The position numbers and the translations under genes were made by a program. The notes beneath the pieces were generated by a model. The model saw nothing but the letters and a program-made list of their open reading frames with translations. It searched no databases and was not told the origin of the DNA. From UBA2943 sp946534895 (lineage in GTDB: Bacteria; Bacillota; Clostridia; Christensenellales; Aristaeellaceae), in NCBI GenBank assembly GCA_946534895.1, contig CAMNDE010000043.1, forward strand, positions 1 through 30,244: a DNA stretch of 30,244 nt. The letters are read 5' to 3'. This document shows, in pieces, positions 23,309 to 30,244 of the stretch (its first letter is position 1; each line of letters begins with the position of its first letter).

Positions 23309-24196
23309 TTATTTGACCGACCGGACGGTGATCAAATGCATCTGCGGAACCCGAAGAAAGCGGGCGGGAACGGACACAGTACCAATGCCGTTTGATGTGA
23401 GAAGATGAATTCTGTTTTCGACCGTCCAGCCACTGACATATTCATCCCGTACATCGTCAGTAAGGTGCAGAAGATTGCCCGCACCTGCAATTTGTCCGCC
23501 GAGGGTATGCCCAAAGAGGCCAAGCTGGAACCAGCCGCGTTTTCCATCTCCATTGACACTCTGCATAAGTTCCGGAATGATACTGGGATTATGGCAGAGG
23601 AAAATAGTAAAGTTGTCGCCGGTTATGCTGGATGCAAGCTCTGTCAGATTCGGCCATCCTTCTGTTATATCATCCAAACCTGCAATATTGATGGTATTAC
23701 TTCCGATACGGATACTTACACAGTCATTGATCAGCGGGGTGACTCCGGCGGCAATCATTGCAGAGCGCACCAGGGTTATGCTGCTTTGATCCGGATTGCG
23801 GTCATGTTCGCCGAGTACGGCGAACACCCCATAGTTTGCCCGCAGTCGGTTTTCGGCAAGGCGGGTGAAAAAGTCAGCGGTCTGCTCCGGAGATTCTGTG
23901 TAATCCCCGCCAAGAAGAATAATATCAGGGTTCAAGGAATTTACTGATCGGACCAGGCTGCTGAAACGGGCGGCAGTAAAAAAGGGAAACGCTTTTTCAT
24001 GAATGTCAGACAGGAATACAATCCGGATCTGCCGTACATCCTGTGAAATCAGGCTGCTTTCAATTACGGTTTTTTCAGTCTCGATCATGTATGGTTCACG
24101 GAATGGGTAAATGATGCAGACTGCAACGGCCAGAATAAGCAGTACACGGATGATAAGACGCAGGTTTCCATGCTTGGCATGACGTGGACGATACAT
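23309..24196 (-). CDS. membrane-anchored calcineurin-like metallophosphoesterase with altered motifs
   Basis: A 295-residue protein of the YkuE/YaeI-like metallophosphoesterase group. Residues 1-11 are basic, 12-31 form one hydrophobic helix that anchors it, and the catalytic domain would face outside. Motif I SDIHEKAF keeps D64 and H66, motif II GGDY keeps D98, and the later histidine H202 in LCHNPS is kept. Two motifs depart from the family: the usual GNHD reads GEHD (E130 in place of asparagine) and the usual GHTHGGQ reads GHTLGGQ (L232 in place of a metal-binding histidine; one base change, CTC instead of CAC). The enzyme may be inactive, altered or dependent on different metals. It is upstream of ecfA1 in the same direction, with no obvious functional link. 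GGAAG lies about eight bases before ATG. Confidence 0.82.
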   Translation of the reverse strand: MYRPRHAKHGNLRLIIRVLLILAVAVCIIYPFREPYMIETEKTVIESSLISQDVRQIRIVFLSDIHEKAFPFFTAARFSSLVRSVNSLNPDIILLGGDYTESPEQTADFFTRLAENRLRANYGVFAVLGEHDRNPDQSSITLVRSAMIAAGVTPLINDCVSIRIGSNTINIAGLDDITEGWPNLTELASSITGDNFTIFLCHNPSIIPELMQSVNGDGKRGWFQLGLFGHTLGGQIAGAGNLLHLTDDVRDEYVSGWTVENRIHLLTSNGIGTVSVPARFLRVPQMHLITVRSVK

Positions 24197-24216
24197 ATGG
24201 TCATCTTCCTTTTGAA

Positions 24217-24245
24217 TTGACTTTCTGCAGATGAGTGATTACACT
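24217..24245 (+). promoter_or_regulatory. sigma-A promoter of the flavin reductase-like gene
   Basis: TTGACT (24217-24222), a 17-base spacer and TACACT (24240-24245) predict a transcript start near 24252, just upstream of GGAG and the ATG at 24267. This placement makes the longer frame starting at 24231 impossible. Confidence 0.65.
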
Positions 24246-24266
24246 TTTGCAGAAGGAGTGGAAACG

Positions 24267-24905
24267 ATGAAAGAAAAATACAGAGTGATATCTCCGACAA
24301 CGATGATGGCGCCTTTACCTGTGGTAATGGTTACCTGCGCTGAAGGAGAAAAGCCGGAAAAAGTCAATGTTTTCACAGTGGCATGGACGGGAATTGTAAA
24401 TACAAAACCGCCCATGGTTTCCATATCCGTGAAGCCGGAGCGTCTTTCTTATCAATTCATTGTTTCCTCGGGCGAATTTGTGATCAATCTGGTGGACCGG
24501 GGGCTTGTACGGGCGGCAGATTATTGCGGGGTAAAAAGCGGCAGGGAAGTGGATAAACTGACGGCTGCTGGCATTTCCATCCGCAAAATGTCCGGCGTGG
24601 AAAGGACTCCTGCGATAGATGGTGCTCCGGTGTCGCTCTCCTGCAGGATTCGGCAGCAGTTACCGCTTGGAAGTCATGATCTGTTTCTTGCTGAGATCAC
24701 AGGCGTGGAGGTCAGAGACGATCTGTTTGATGAGGACGGATCGCTGCATCTAGAACGGGCAGGACTCGTATGCTACAGCCATGGGCTTTACCACGATGTG
24801 GGCAGGGTCCTTGGGTTCTTTGGGTATTCCATTGCGAGAGAGGAAACGCTAAAACGGAGAATGAAACCATATCGCAGCAATACTGTCCGGCGGCATCATG
24901 ACTGA
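24267..24905 (+). CDS. flavin reductase-like (FMN-binding split barrel) protein
   Basis: A 212-residue protein of the flavin_reduct/flavoredoxin family, which bind FMN and pass electrons from NAD(P)H or act as electron carriers. Characteristic segments are APLPVVMVTCAEG with VNVFTVAWTGIVNTKPPMVSISV (strand and loop that bind FMN), and GEFVINLVD with ADYCGVKSGREVDKL. The electron partner is unknown. The start is ATG 24267, eight bases after GGAG. The C-terminal 20 residues are basic and histidine-containing (KRRMKPYRSNTVRRHHD), possibly disordered. It overlaps the stop of the convergent acetyltransferase by 10 bases and has no terminator between them. Confidence 0.85.
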   Translation: MKEKYRVISPTTMMAPLPVVMVTCAEGEKPEKVNVFTVAWTGIVNTKPPMVSISVKPERLSYQFIVSSGEFVINLVDRGLVRAADYCGVKSGREVDKLTAAGISIRKMSGVERTPAIDGAPVSLSCRIRQQLPLGSHDLFLAEITGVEVRDDLFDEDGSLHLERAGLVCYSHGLYHDVGRVLGFFGYSIAREETLKRRMKPYRSNTVRRHHD

Positions 24906-25504
24906 TGCTGCTGTTCCCAATCCTTACGGAGTATGGCGTACAGGTTTACATCACGATACTGCCCTTTGTTGAGTACTTTCTGGCGGAGTGTACCCTCAAA
25001 CAGCATGCCGCATTTTTGCATGACCCGGCCGCTTGATGGATTGTCCACGTCATGCATGGCCTCTACGCGATTGAGTTTCAAAGAATCGAATGCGTAGTGA
25101 ATTATGCATGACAAGGCTTCGGTGGCAATATTCTGATTCCAGTAAAGCTTGGAAAGGCTGTAACCGACTTCCACACAGCTGTGGTCTTCCGCATAGGACA
25201 TGAAGCCGATTGTTCCGATGACATGCCCCGTTTCCTTCAGAACAATCACATAGCTGGAAGGCAGGCTGTTTCTGTACTGACATTTGAGATAACGGATGTA
25301 GTCTTTTGAATCCCGGCGGGATGCGTGTCTTTCCCACAGGACATAGCGGGCAACATCAGGGTCCTGCGAATACTGAAAGATGTCATCAGCATCCTGAATT
25401 CGCGCCATTCGCAGTATCAGCCGGTCCGTCTGCAGAGCCGGGGGAGACGCGAAATAGTCACGGATCTGATTATATTCTTTTGGAAAAAGTCTAAACGTGA
25501 ACAT
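24896..25504 (-). CDS. GNAT-family acetyltransferase, RimJ/RimL-like
   Basis: A 202-residue acetyltransferase. After an N-terminal extension of about 25 residues, it shows ALQTDRLILRMARIQDADDIFQYSQDP, the classical RimJ/RimL opening, EVGYSLSKLYWNQNIATEAL (motif A with the acetyl-CoA loop), and NRVEAMHDVDNPSSGRVMQKCGMLFEG (motif B). Family members acetylate ribosomal protein N-termini, spermidine or other amines; the substrate is unknown. AAAGGG lies seven bases before the ATG. The gene is convergent with, and ends inside, the flavin reductase gene. A TATAAT at 25642-25637 could be its promoter, leaving a leader of about 125 bases. Confidence 0.85.
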   Translation of the reverse strand: MFTFRLFPKEYNQIRDYFASPPALQTDRLILRMARIQDADDIFQYSQDPDVARYVLWERHASRRDSKDYIRYLKCQYRNSLPSSYVIVLKETGHVIGTIGFMSYAEDHSCVEVGYSLSKLYWNQNIATEALSCIIHYAFDSLKLNRVEAMHDVDNPSSGRVMQKCGMLFEGTLRQKVLNKGQYRDVNLYAILRKDWEQQHQS

Positions 25505-25986
25505 GTGTTAGCCCTTTCTAAAATCAAAGCTTCCCGTGCAAGAAAAAACGGTCCTTATCCGTTACATATGTGGACAGGGAATCGGCCGGGCCGGAATGAG
25601 GCAATGCTGCCTCCTCCAGTTGGCTCTGCGGTTTTGATTATACGCTTTCTTGCGTGTAATCTGTGCCTGACAGTGATGTATTTCCATGGGTTCATTGAAG
25701 AATGGACATTGACGGCGTACAGGTGGAAACGCACATTTTTATCAGACTGCAGGCTGTAAACCCAGCTGCCCCTGGCTAAAGCAGATGCAAGGGGGAGAAC
25801 AGGAATGTCAGGTTCTTTCATGGATGCCATGCAGTGAAATGCACGATCCCGCAAGCAGTTCCGGGATCACTGCCATACATTCGGGCAGATCCGTGAACGC
25901 TGCATGCATATTATCACCGCATCCAGAAAAATGTTCTTCAGGGGTTGAGAAAATCCTGCTCATTCTTTGGAAAGATCACGCCTTGT
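25505..25986. other. 482-base intergenic region without a supported gene
   Basis: This is the longest gene-free stretch of the window. On the minus strand it holds the acetyltransferase leader: a TATAAT-like box (25642-25637), a 6-bp hairpin GAGGCA/TGCCTC (25598-25613) and a weak five-base stem followed by T residues (about 25564-25546). On the plus side a stem GATCCCG/CGGGATC (about 25843-25867) and then the promoter of the large surface-protein gene. A 99-residue minus-strand frame (25555-25854) lacks a ribosome binding site and any known similarity. I see no riboswitch, tRNA or repeat. Confidence 0.6.
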
Positions 25987-26015
25987 TTGACACTTCCAAA
26001 GTACAGATATACAAT
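25987..26015 (+). promoter_or_regulatory. sigma-A promoter of the large surface protein gene
   Basis: TTGACA (25987-25992, consensus), a 17-base spacer and TACAAT (26010-26015) lie 43 bases before the ATG; transcription would start near 26022. Confidence 0.8.
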
Positions 26016-26058
26016 CATGTGAGTTTGATCAGGTTAGCCAAAAGGGAGGTTTATCAAG

Positions 26059-29000
26059 ATGAGCCGACTTCAGGGAAGCAGAAAACCGTTATTCTGGTCA
26101 ATCCTATTATCGGTTTTTGCTGTCCTCTGCATTTGCAGTTCAGCTTTTGCACAGGAAGACTGGAATATGCTGCAGATCAGCGTACAGTGGATTGATTCCG
26201 AGGGAAACATGCAGAATGTACAGGCTGTACCTGTGGAAATGGAAGGTCAGCAGGTCTTCTGGGCCAGCATTCCTTCTGGAATTCCTGAGTCTGTCAGCGT
26301 GTATTATTACCATCCCGCGCATGAAGCATACAGCTTCTATCCTGAAAACGGAGCAATGCTCCCTGTTCAGGACGCGGGAGATCAAATGAATGAGCTGTCA
26401 GCCATTCAGATCAGCGCAATGGACACAGACGGCAGTGTTGCGGATATGTATACATTGTATGTATCATCTGCTCCAGCGCCTGTCATGGATGCATCAGCGG
26501 CTGAAGAAGGTTATTCCGCGGCAGGGGATGAAGTCGATTCTTTTCCGGAGCAGACCACTGCTGAAGGAACAGTGGATGGCGGCCTTCCGGCCCCGGAAGT
26601 CCCGCAGTCTACAATACCGGATACTGTTCCGACATCAGCTGCGGAAGAAGGGGTTCCCGGGCCGGGAACCGGGGAAGCTCCTGGCGTACCGGATACGCTC
26701 ATGCCCCAGCAGGAAACGCAGCCTGTTCAAGGCAGAGACATACCGGTATTGGCCATGACAGAAGCAGGAGAAGTACTGGCTCAATCCAGTGTCATGATCA
26801 ACCCGGGTCAGACGCTTGCTGTCCGTGCTCCGGGATTGGAAGGATTCCATCTCATCGCAGGAACACCGGAACAGGTAGAGCTTACGATGGGCCAGGATGG
26901 CACTGTAAATTACGAGAGCATCACGTTCTATTTTGCTAGAACGCTGAGTCCGATTTCCGTGACAGTTTCCAGTGCTGCCGGAAATGAGATCATTGGAAGT
27001 CAGTCCGTGACGGTTCAGCCCGGAAGTTCTGTTACAGTGTATCGTGAAAGTTTTGAGGGTTATGAGGCAGACGAGGGTACACCTGAATACCTGGTCATCA
27101 CGGCAGATGAGCAAGGAAATGTATCGCCAGCCAATCCGGTTTTTACTTATCATAAGGCTGCCGTTGCCAAAAATGTGGTTGTGCTCTGGCAGACCGTAAC
27201 CGGTGAAGCTCTTGCACGTGAAGAGATTGTTCTTCATGCCGGAGAGTCTGTAACTGTTTACAGGAAGGAATTCGAAGGATATCGGTATGCTGAGGGTACG
27301 CCCGAGGCCATTACACTTACCGTCACTGATACCGGAGAAGTGTCGGTTGCTGCACCTGTTTTCTATTATGAGCCTCTTCCGGCACCTGTCATGACCGGTA
27401 CTGGCTATGCGGTCTGGCAGACAGCAGACGGGGATATTCTCCAGGCACGCAATATCACTGTAAACCGTGGGGAATCTGTTACTGTCCAGGCAGAGACTTT
27501 TCAGGGGTACAGACTTCTGGAGGGAAATCCGGCTGAGATAACCATGGTATTGGATGAAAACGGCAAGGTGCAGCCTGAAAATGCCATGTTCATCTATGAA
27601 TTGATTCCGGTCGTTACTGCGACGCCTGTGCCGACGCCTACCATGGCACCGGTACAGGTGAGAATCCGGTACGTGGATCAGGGTGGTAATCCGATTCGCC
27701 CGGATCAGATGATCACCATGAATGTGCCGAGTGAAGCAGTTGTCTCCCCTGAAGATGTTGTGATTCCTGAAGAGTTTGATGCCCACAGTGCTTCTGCAAT
27801 TCATATTCAGGTGGATGAACAGGGGAATGTCACGCCTGCTGAGGCAGTATTCAGTTTCCGGCATCAGGAAGCAGAAGAAACACCCATTCCGATGGGTGCC
27901 ATGATCAACCGCTGGGCTGAAACCAATACCCAAGGGGTGAATGTCCGTCGCGGCAGCGGCAAGGATACATCCGTGGTTACCACTGTGAGAAATTCTGGCA
28001 GCAAGATATATGCGATCGAGGAAGTCATGAACGGGAAAGGAGAAACATGGACGCGGATCATGGTTGATGGCACTGAAGGGTTCATCATGAGTGATTTTGT
28101 TCATGTTCTCACTCAGGCTCAGAGTGACGATTATTCAGATACGCTTGCTTCGCCTGTCCCAGGGTTTACCACAATTATTACGCCAACCCCTGAACCTGCG
28201 ACACCGGAACCTACAGCTACGGTAGAGCCGACGCCTACTCCTGTACCTGAAACACCTACTCCTGTACCTGAAACACCTACCCCTGTGCCAGAAACACCGA
28301 CCCCTGCGCCGGCAACAGCAACCCCTGTACCGCCAACAGAAGCCCCTACAGCGGTTCCGGTGACGAGTGCCCCGACGGCAACAGCTGTTCCGGTAACAGC
28401 CACTCCAGTCCCTGAACAGTACCGTGGATATGCTCTGACCAAAGACGTGGTTGCTTTGCGGACTGAAGTGTCTAACGCTGACACGAGCATTATCAAGCGT
28501 GTCGCGGCGTCGACACTGGTTGAAGTGCGTTATCAGGTGTTTGACGAAGCTGGAAGACCGTGGAGTCAGGTTGCGCTTCTGGACCAGAGTCTGGGGTTCA
28601 TTCCGGATGAATCGCTGAGAAGAATTAATGATCAGGAAGCTAAATTCTATATTGATGCATGGAATGATCTCTATGCCACAGCTTCTCCGACACCCTATTC
28701 AAGTCCTGAACCGCTTCAGATTTCAGGTTATGCCTATACCATTGGGGATGATGTTCCCTTCAGGAACACGTACAGTGACAGAAGCGTAATTCTGTCTGTC
28801 CTACCGCGGGATACTGCCGTTTATGTTGCCGGGCAGGTCTACGATACAGAGGACGGCTGGCCATGGCATCTGATTGTGCATAACGGAACATGGGGATACA
28901 TTCGCAGTGATATGCTGCGGATGATGAACAGTGAGGAAGAAAGCAGGTATCTGAGTCAGGGACCTTCATCCGCACCTTCTGTTCAGATCACCGTTCAGCC

Positions 29001-30168
29001 GTATGATCCCAACAGTCTTTCGAGTTATGGTTATATCTATGCACGGAACAACGGCGCTGTGAACGTACGACGGACGCCGAGTACCGGAGATACAACCATT
29101 AAAAAACTTCGCAACTATGCATTTTGCCTTGTACTTGGAACACAGACGGTGAATAACAGAACCTGGTATCAGATTCAGTACGATGATGTTACCGGTTATG
29201 TTGCTGGCGATTATTTCGTACAGATGAGTCTGGCTGAGCTGGAAGAGTTTATTGGAGGTCCGGAATATCAGCAGGGCCTGAAGAACAATTCTTCTTCCAA
29301 CAGTCCAGGCGCAACCACAGCCCCCGTTGTCTCCCAGGAAGAGCAGAATGTCAATCGGTGGACAAATCCTGAAAGCGGTTTGAATGTCAGTTATGCCACA
29401 TGGGCACCGTTTGCCACGACGGCCCCGATAGTCACCCCTGCATCCACAGATGTATCAGCTGCAGGTGCTTCCCCGACAGCGGCGTCCTCAGCCGGCATTA
29501 CTGCAACTCCTGCGCCTACAATGGCAGGGACTGCGGAAGCGACGGCATCTTCAAGTCCTCTGGAAACAGTACCTGTTTCGACTGAAGAAGCTGAAAATCT
29601 GGAAGATCACGGGTCAGGTGCTGGCTGGATTATTGCCCTGATTGTCATTCTGATAGCTGCCGGAGCCGGTTCCATTTACTATCTGCACAGGAAAAACAGA
29701 CGCCAGACCGCACAGCGTGCAGCTCAAAGAAAAGCTCAGGCTGTCAGCCGGCAGGGCCAGGCTGCGAATGCACAGAAGGCATCCACAGGCATGTATAACC
29801 GAAATGGAAGCGGGCAGCCCATTCGCCCCTCCACTCCAGTGAAACCGGTTCCCCATACCGTCGCATCTGCTTCCGGTTCTGCAAGAAAACCGGAGATGAC
29901 TGCACCTGCTTCGGGAGTGAACGGGAGAGCTGCATCCCCGTATGCAAGGCCGGAGACGCCGACAGAGCATATGCAATCTATTGCAAAAGAAACGAGCAAT
30001 ACATTGAACGCGGATGCTGTGAAGGGAGATTTCCCGAGTGCGCAGCAATTTGAGAATCAGGCAAAGGACCATGCTTCGGAAGATGCAAGCCGACAGACTA
30101 TGCGAAGTGGAGGAAGGATGGCACGTCGGATTCAGGAGCAACAGAATCAAGAAAGAAAAGAACAGTAA
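26059..30168 (+). CDS. large membrane-anchored surface protein with MucBP-like and SH3-like repeats
   Basis: A 1369-residue type I membrane protein. Residues 1-31 are a signal peptide (cut after AFA). Then an N-terminal beta-rich domain (about 32-130), an acidic Ala/Pro/Glu-rich linker (about 135-225), five related repeats of about 68 residues (226-295, 299-366, 372-438, 449-515, 532-602) with x-G-E/D-x-I...G-x-S-V-T-V...F-E-G-Y...E-G-T-P, resembling MucBP-like domains, one bacterial SH3-like domain (615-683, NVRRGSGKDTSVV), a Pro/Thr-rich stalk (about 705-788), three more SH3-like domains (790-856, 888-952, 990-1055), a second Ser/Thr-rich linker, a membrane helix (1190-1210) and a 159-residue basic, low-complexity tail predicted to lie inside. 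No catalytic motif or LPxTG is seen. A role in binding peptidoglycan or mucin is inferred from the domains only. AGGGAGG lies nine bases before ATG. It stands alone between its promoter and a terminator. Confidence 0.85.
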   Translation: MSRLQGSRKPLFWSILLSVFAVLCICSSAFAQEDWNMLQISVQWIDSEGNMQNVQAVPVEMEGQQVFWASIPSGIPESVSVYYYHPAHEAYSFYPENGAMLPVQDAGDQMNELSAIQISAMDTDGSVADMYTLYVSSAPAPVMDASAAEEGYSAAGDEVDSFPEQTTAEGTVDGGLPAPEVPQSTIPDTVPTSAAEEGVPGPGTGEAPGVPDTLMPQQETQPVQGRDIPVLAMTEAGEVLAQSSVMINPGQTLAVRAPGLEGFHLIAGTPEQVELTMGQDGTVNYESITFYFARTLSPISVTVSSAAGNEIIGSQSVTVQPGSSVTVYRESFEGYEADEGTPEYLVITADEQGNVSPANPVFTYHKAAVAKNVVVLWQTVTGEALAREEIVLHAGESVTVYRKEFEGYRYAEGTPEAITLTVTDTGEVSVAAPVFYYEPLPAPVMTGTGYAVWQTADGDILQARNITVNRGESVTVQAETFQGYRLLEGNPAEITMVLDENGKVQPENAMFIYELIPVVTATPVPTPTMAPVQVRIRYVDQGGNPIRPDQMITMNVPSEAVVSPEDVVIPEEFDAHSASAIHIQVDEQGNVTPAEAVFSFRHQEAEETPIPMGAMINRWAETNTQGVNVRRGSGKDTSVVTTVRNSGSKIYAIEEVMNGKGETWTRIMVDGTEGFIMSDFVHVLTQAQSDDYSDTLASPVPGFTTIITPTPEPATPEPTATVEPTPTPVPETPTPVPETPTPVPETPTPAPATATPVPPTEAPTAVPVTSAPTATAVPVTATPVPEQYRGYALTKDVVALRTEVSNADTSIIKRVAASTLVEVRYQVFDEAGRPWSQVALLDQSLGFIPDESLRRINDQEAKFYIDAWNDLYATASPTPYSSPEPLQISGYAYTIGDDVPFRNTYSDRSVILSVLPRDTAVYVAGQVYDTEDGWPWHLIVHNGTWGYIRSDMLRMMNSEEESRYLSQGPSSAPSVQITVQPYDPNSLSSYGYIYARNNGAVNVRRTPSTGDTTIKKLRNYAFCLVLGTQTVNNRTWYQIQYDDVTGYVAGDYFVQMSLAELEEFIGGPEYQQGLKNNSSSNSPGATTAPVVSQEEQNVNRWTNPESGLNVSYATWAPFATTAPIVTPASTDVSAAGASPTAASSAGITATPAPTMAGTAEATASSSPLETVPVSTEEAENLEDHGSGAGWIIALIVILIAAGAGSIYYLHRKNRRQTAQRAAQRKAQAVSRQGQAANAQKASTGMYNRNGSGQPIRPSTPVKPVPHTVASASGSARKPEMTAPASGVNGRAASPYARPETPTEHMQSIAKETSNTLNADAVKGDFPSAQQFENQAKDHASEDASRQTMRSGGRMARRIQEQQNQERKEQ
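28231..28314 (+). repeat. 21-base tandem repeat coding the TPTPVPE stalk
   Basis: Three near-identical 21-base units (28231-28251, 28252-28272, 28273-28293) and a fourth diverged one (28294-28314) encode TPTPVPE. They lie inside the Pro/Thr-rich stalk of the surface protein and keep the frame, so copy number could change without a frameshift. Confidence 0.85.
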
Positions 30169-30204
30169 ACGTGTCAACATGAATACACTAGGGTAATTGC
30201 AATC

Positions 30205-30239
30205 AAAAGCTGCTGTCCAGATGGGCAGCAGCTTTTTTT
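30205..30239 (+). terminator. rho-independent terminator of the surface protein gene
   Basis: An imperfect stem built on a perfect AAAAGCTGCTG/CAGCAGCTTTT pairing ends in a run of seven T residues, about 37 bases after the stop codon. Confidence 0.92.
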
Positions 30240-30244
30240 GTAGC

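Noticed and set aside
25555..25854. 99-residue minus-strand frame in the long intergenic region
   Set aside because: No ribosome binding site before any start, no known similarity, and it contains the hairpin and TATAAT box attributed to the acetyltransferase leader.
26635..28104. 489-residue minus-strand frame opposite the surface-protein gene
   Set aside because: It is antisense to the repeat region of the large gene, histidine- and arginine-rich in the way shadows of biased codons are, and lacks a ribosome binding site.
28231..28314. CRISPR-like tandem repeat
   Set aside because: The 21-base units are directly adjacent without spacers, lie in frame inside a gene and encode a typical TP-rich stalk.

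Overview
The window looks like a stretch of core genome from a low-to-moderate GC Firmicute of the class Clostridia. The support is protein families, Shine-Dalgarno style and promoters: a DUF951 protein, an ecfA1-ecfA2-ecfT-truA cluster, a THF-I riboswitch in front of folT, AGGAGG-type ribosome binding sites, and sigma-A promoters with 17-base spacers. An uncultured gut or rumen lineage such as Christensenellales would fit the two large secreted proteins, but that placement is a guess. Coding density is high. No tRNA or rRNA genes, CRISPR array or intact mobile element is visible; the only transposon-like signal is a possible element end in the first 134 bases.

Layout. (1) 258-4043, minus strand: tight operon proA > HAD-IB phosphatase > GNAT > RluB-type pseudouridine synthase > mnmM, ending at a terminator near 109-134. 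(2) 4085-5008, plus: smpB directly abutting the tmRNA gene ssrA; the smpB and proA promoters appear to share one palindromic -35 box. (3) 5113-6105, minus: a solitary BMP-family substrate-binding protein. (4) 6245-11010, plus: an AzoR-like flavodoxin-fold oxidoreductase, then asd-dapA-dapB (aspartate to dihydrodipicolinate and tetrahydrodipicolinate, for lysine and cell wall), then a THF-I riboswitch with terminator and a folate ECF S-component (folT) carrying an unusual C-terminal extension. (5) 11126-12982, minus: DUF951 protein followed by a secreted Ig-like/OB-like protein. (6) 13365-16359, plus: murI (D-glutamate for peptidoglycan) and an EF-G-like GTPase. (7) 16499-24196, minus: long gene string metallophosphoesterase > ecfA1 > ecfA2 > ecfT > truA > FAD-dependent oxidoreductase > HAD > pepT. 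(8) 24267-25504: flavin reductase-like protein and a convergent RimJ/RimL-type acetyltransferase. (9) 26059-30168, plus: a 1369-residue membrane-anchored protein with MucBP-like and SH3-like repeats.

How the parts connect. FolT (9940-11010) is a substrate-binding subunit that needs an energising module, and that module (EcfA1A2T) is encoded 10 kb away in the same window, as in group II ECF systems. The dap genes and murI both feed peptidoglycan synthesis. SmpB and tmRNA form the trans-translation ribosome-rescue system. Most genes are conventional. The least ordinary items are the FolT extension under THF riboswitch control, a metallophosphoesterase with two altered metal-site motifs, the tmRNA tag starting at an ACT codon, the shared -35 box, and the two large secreted or membrane proteins of unknown function.
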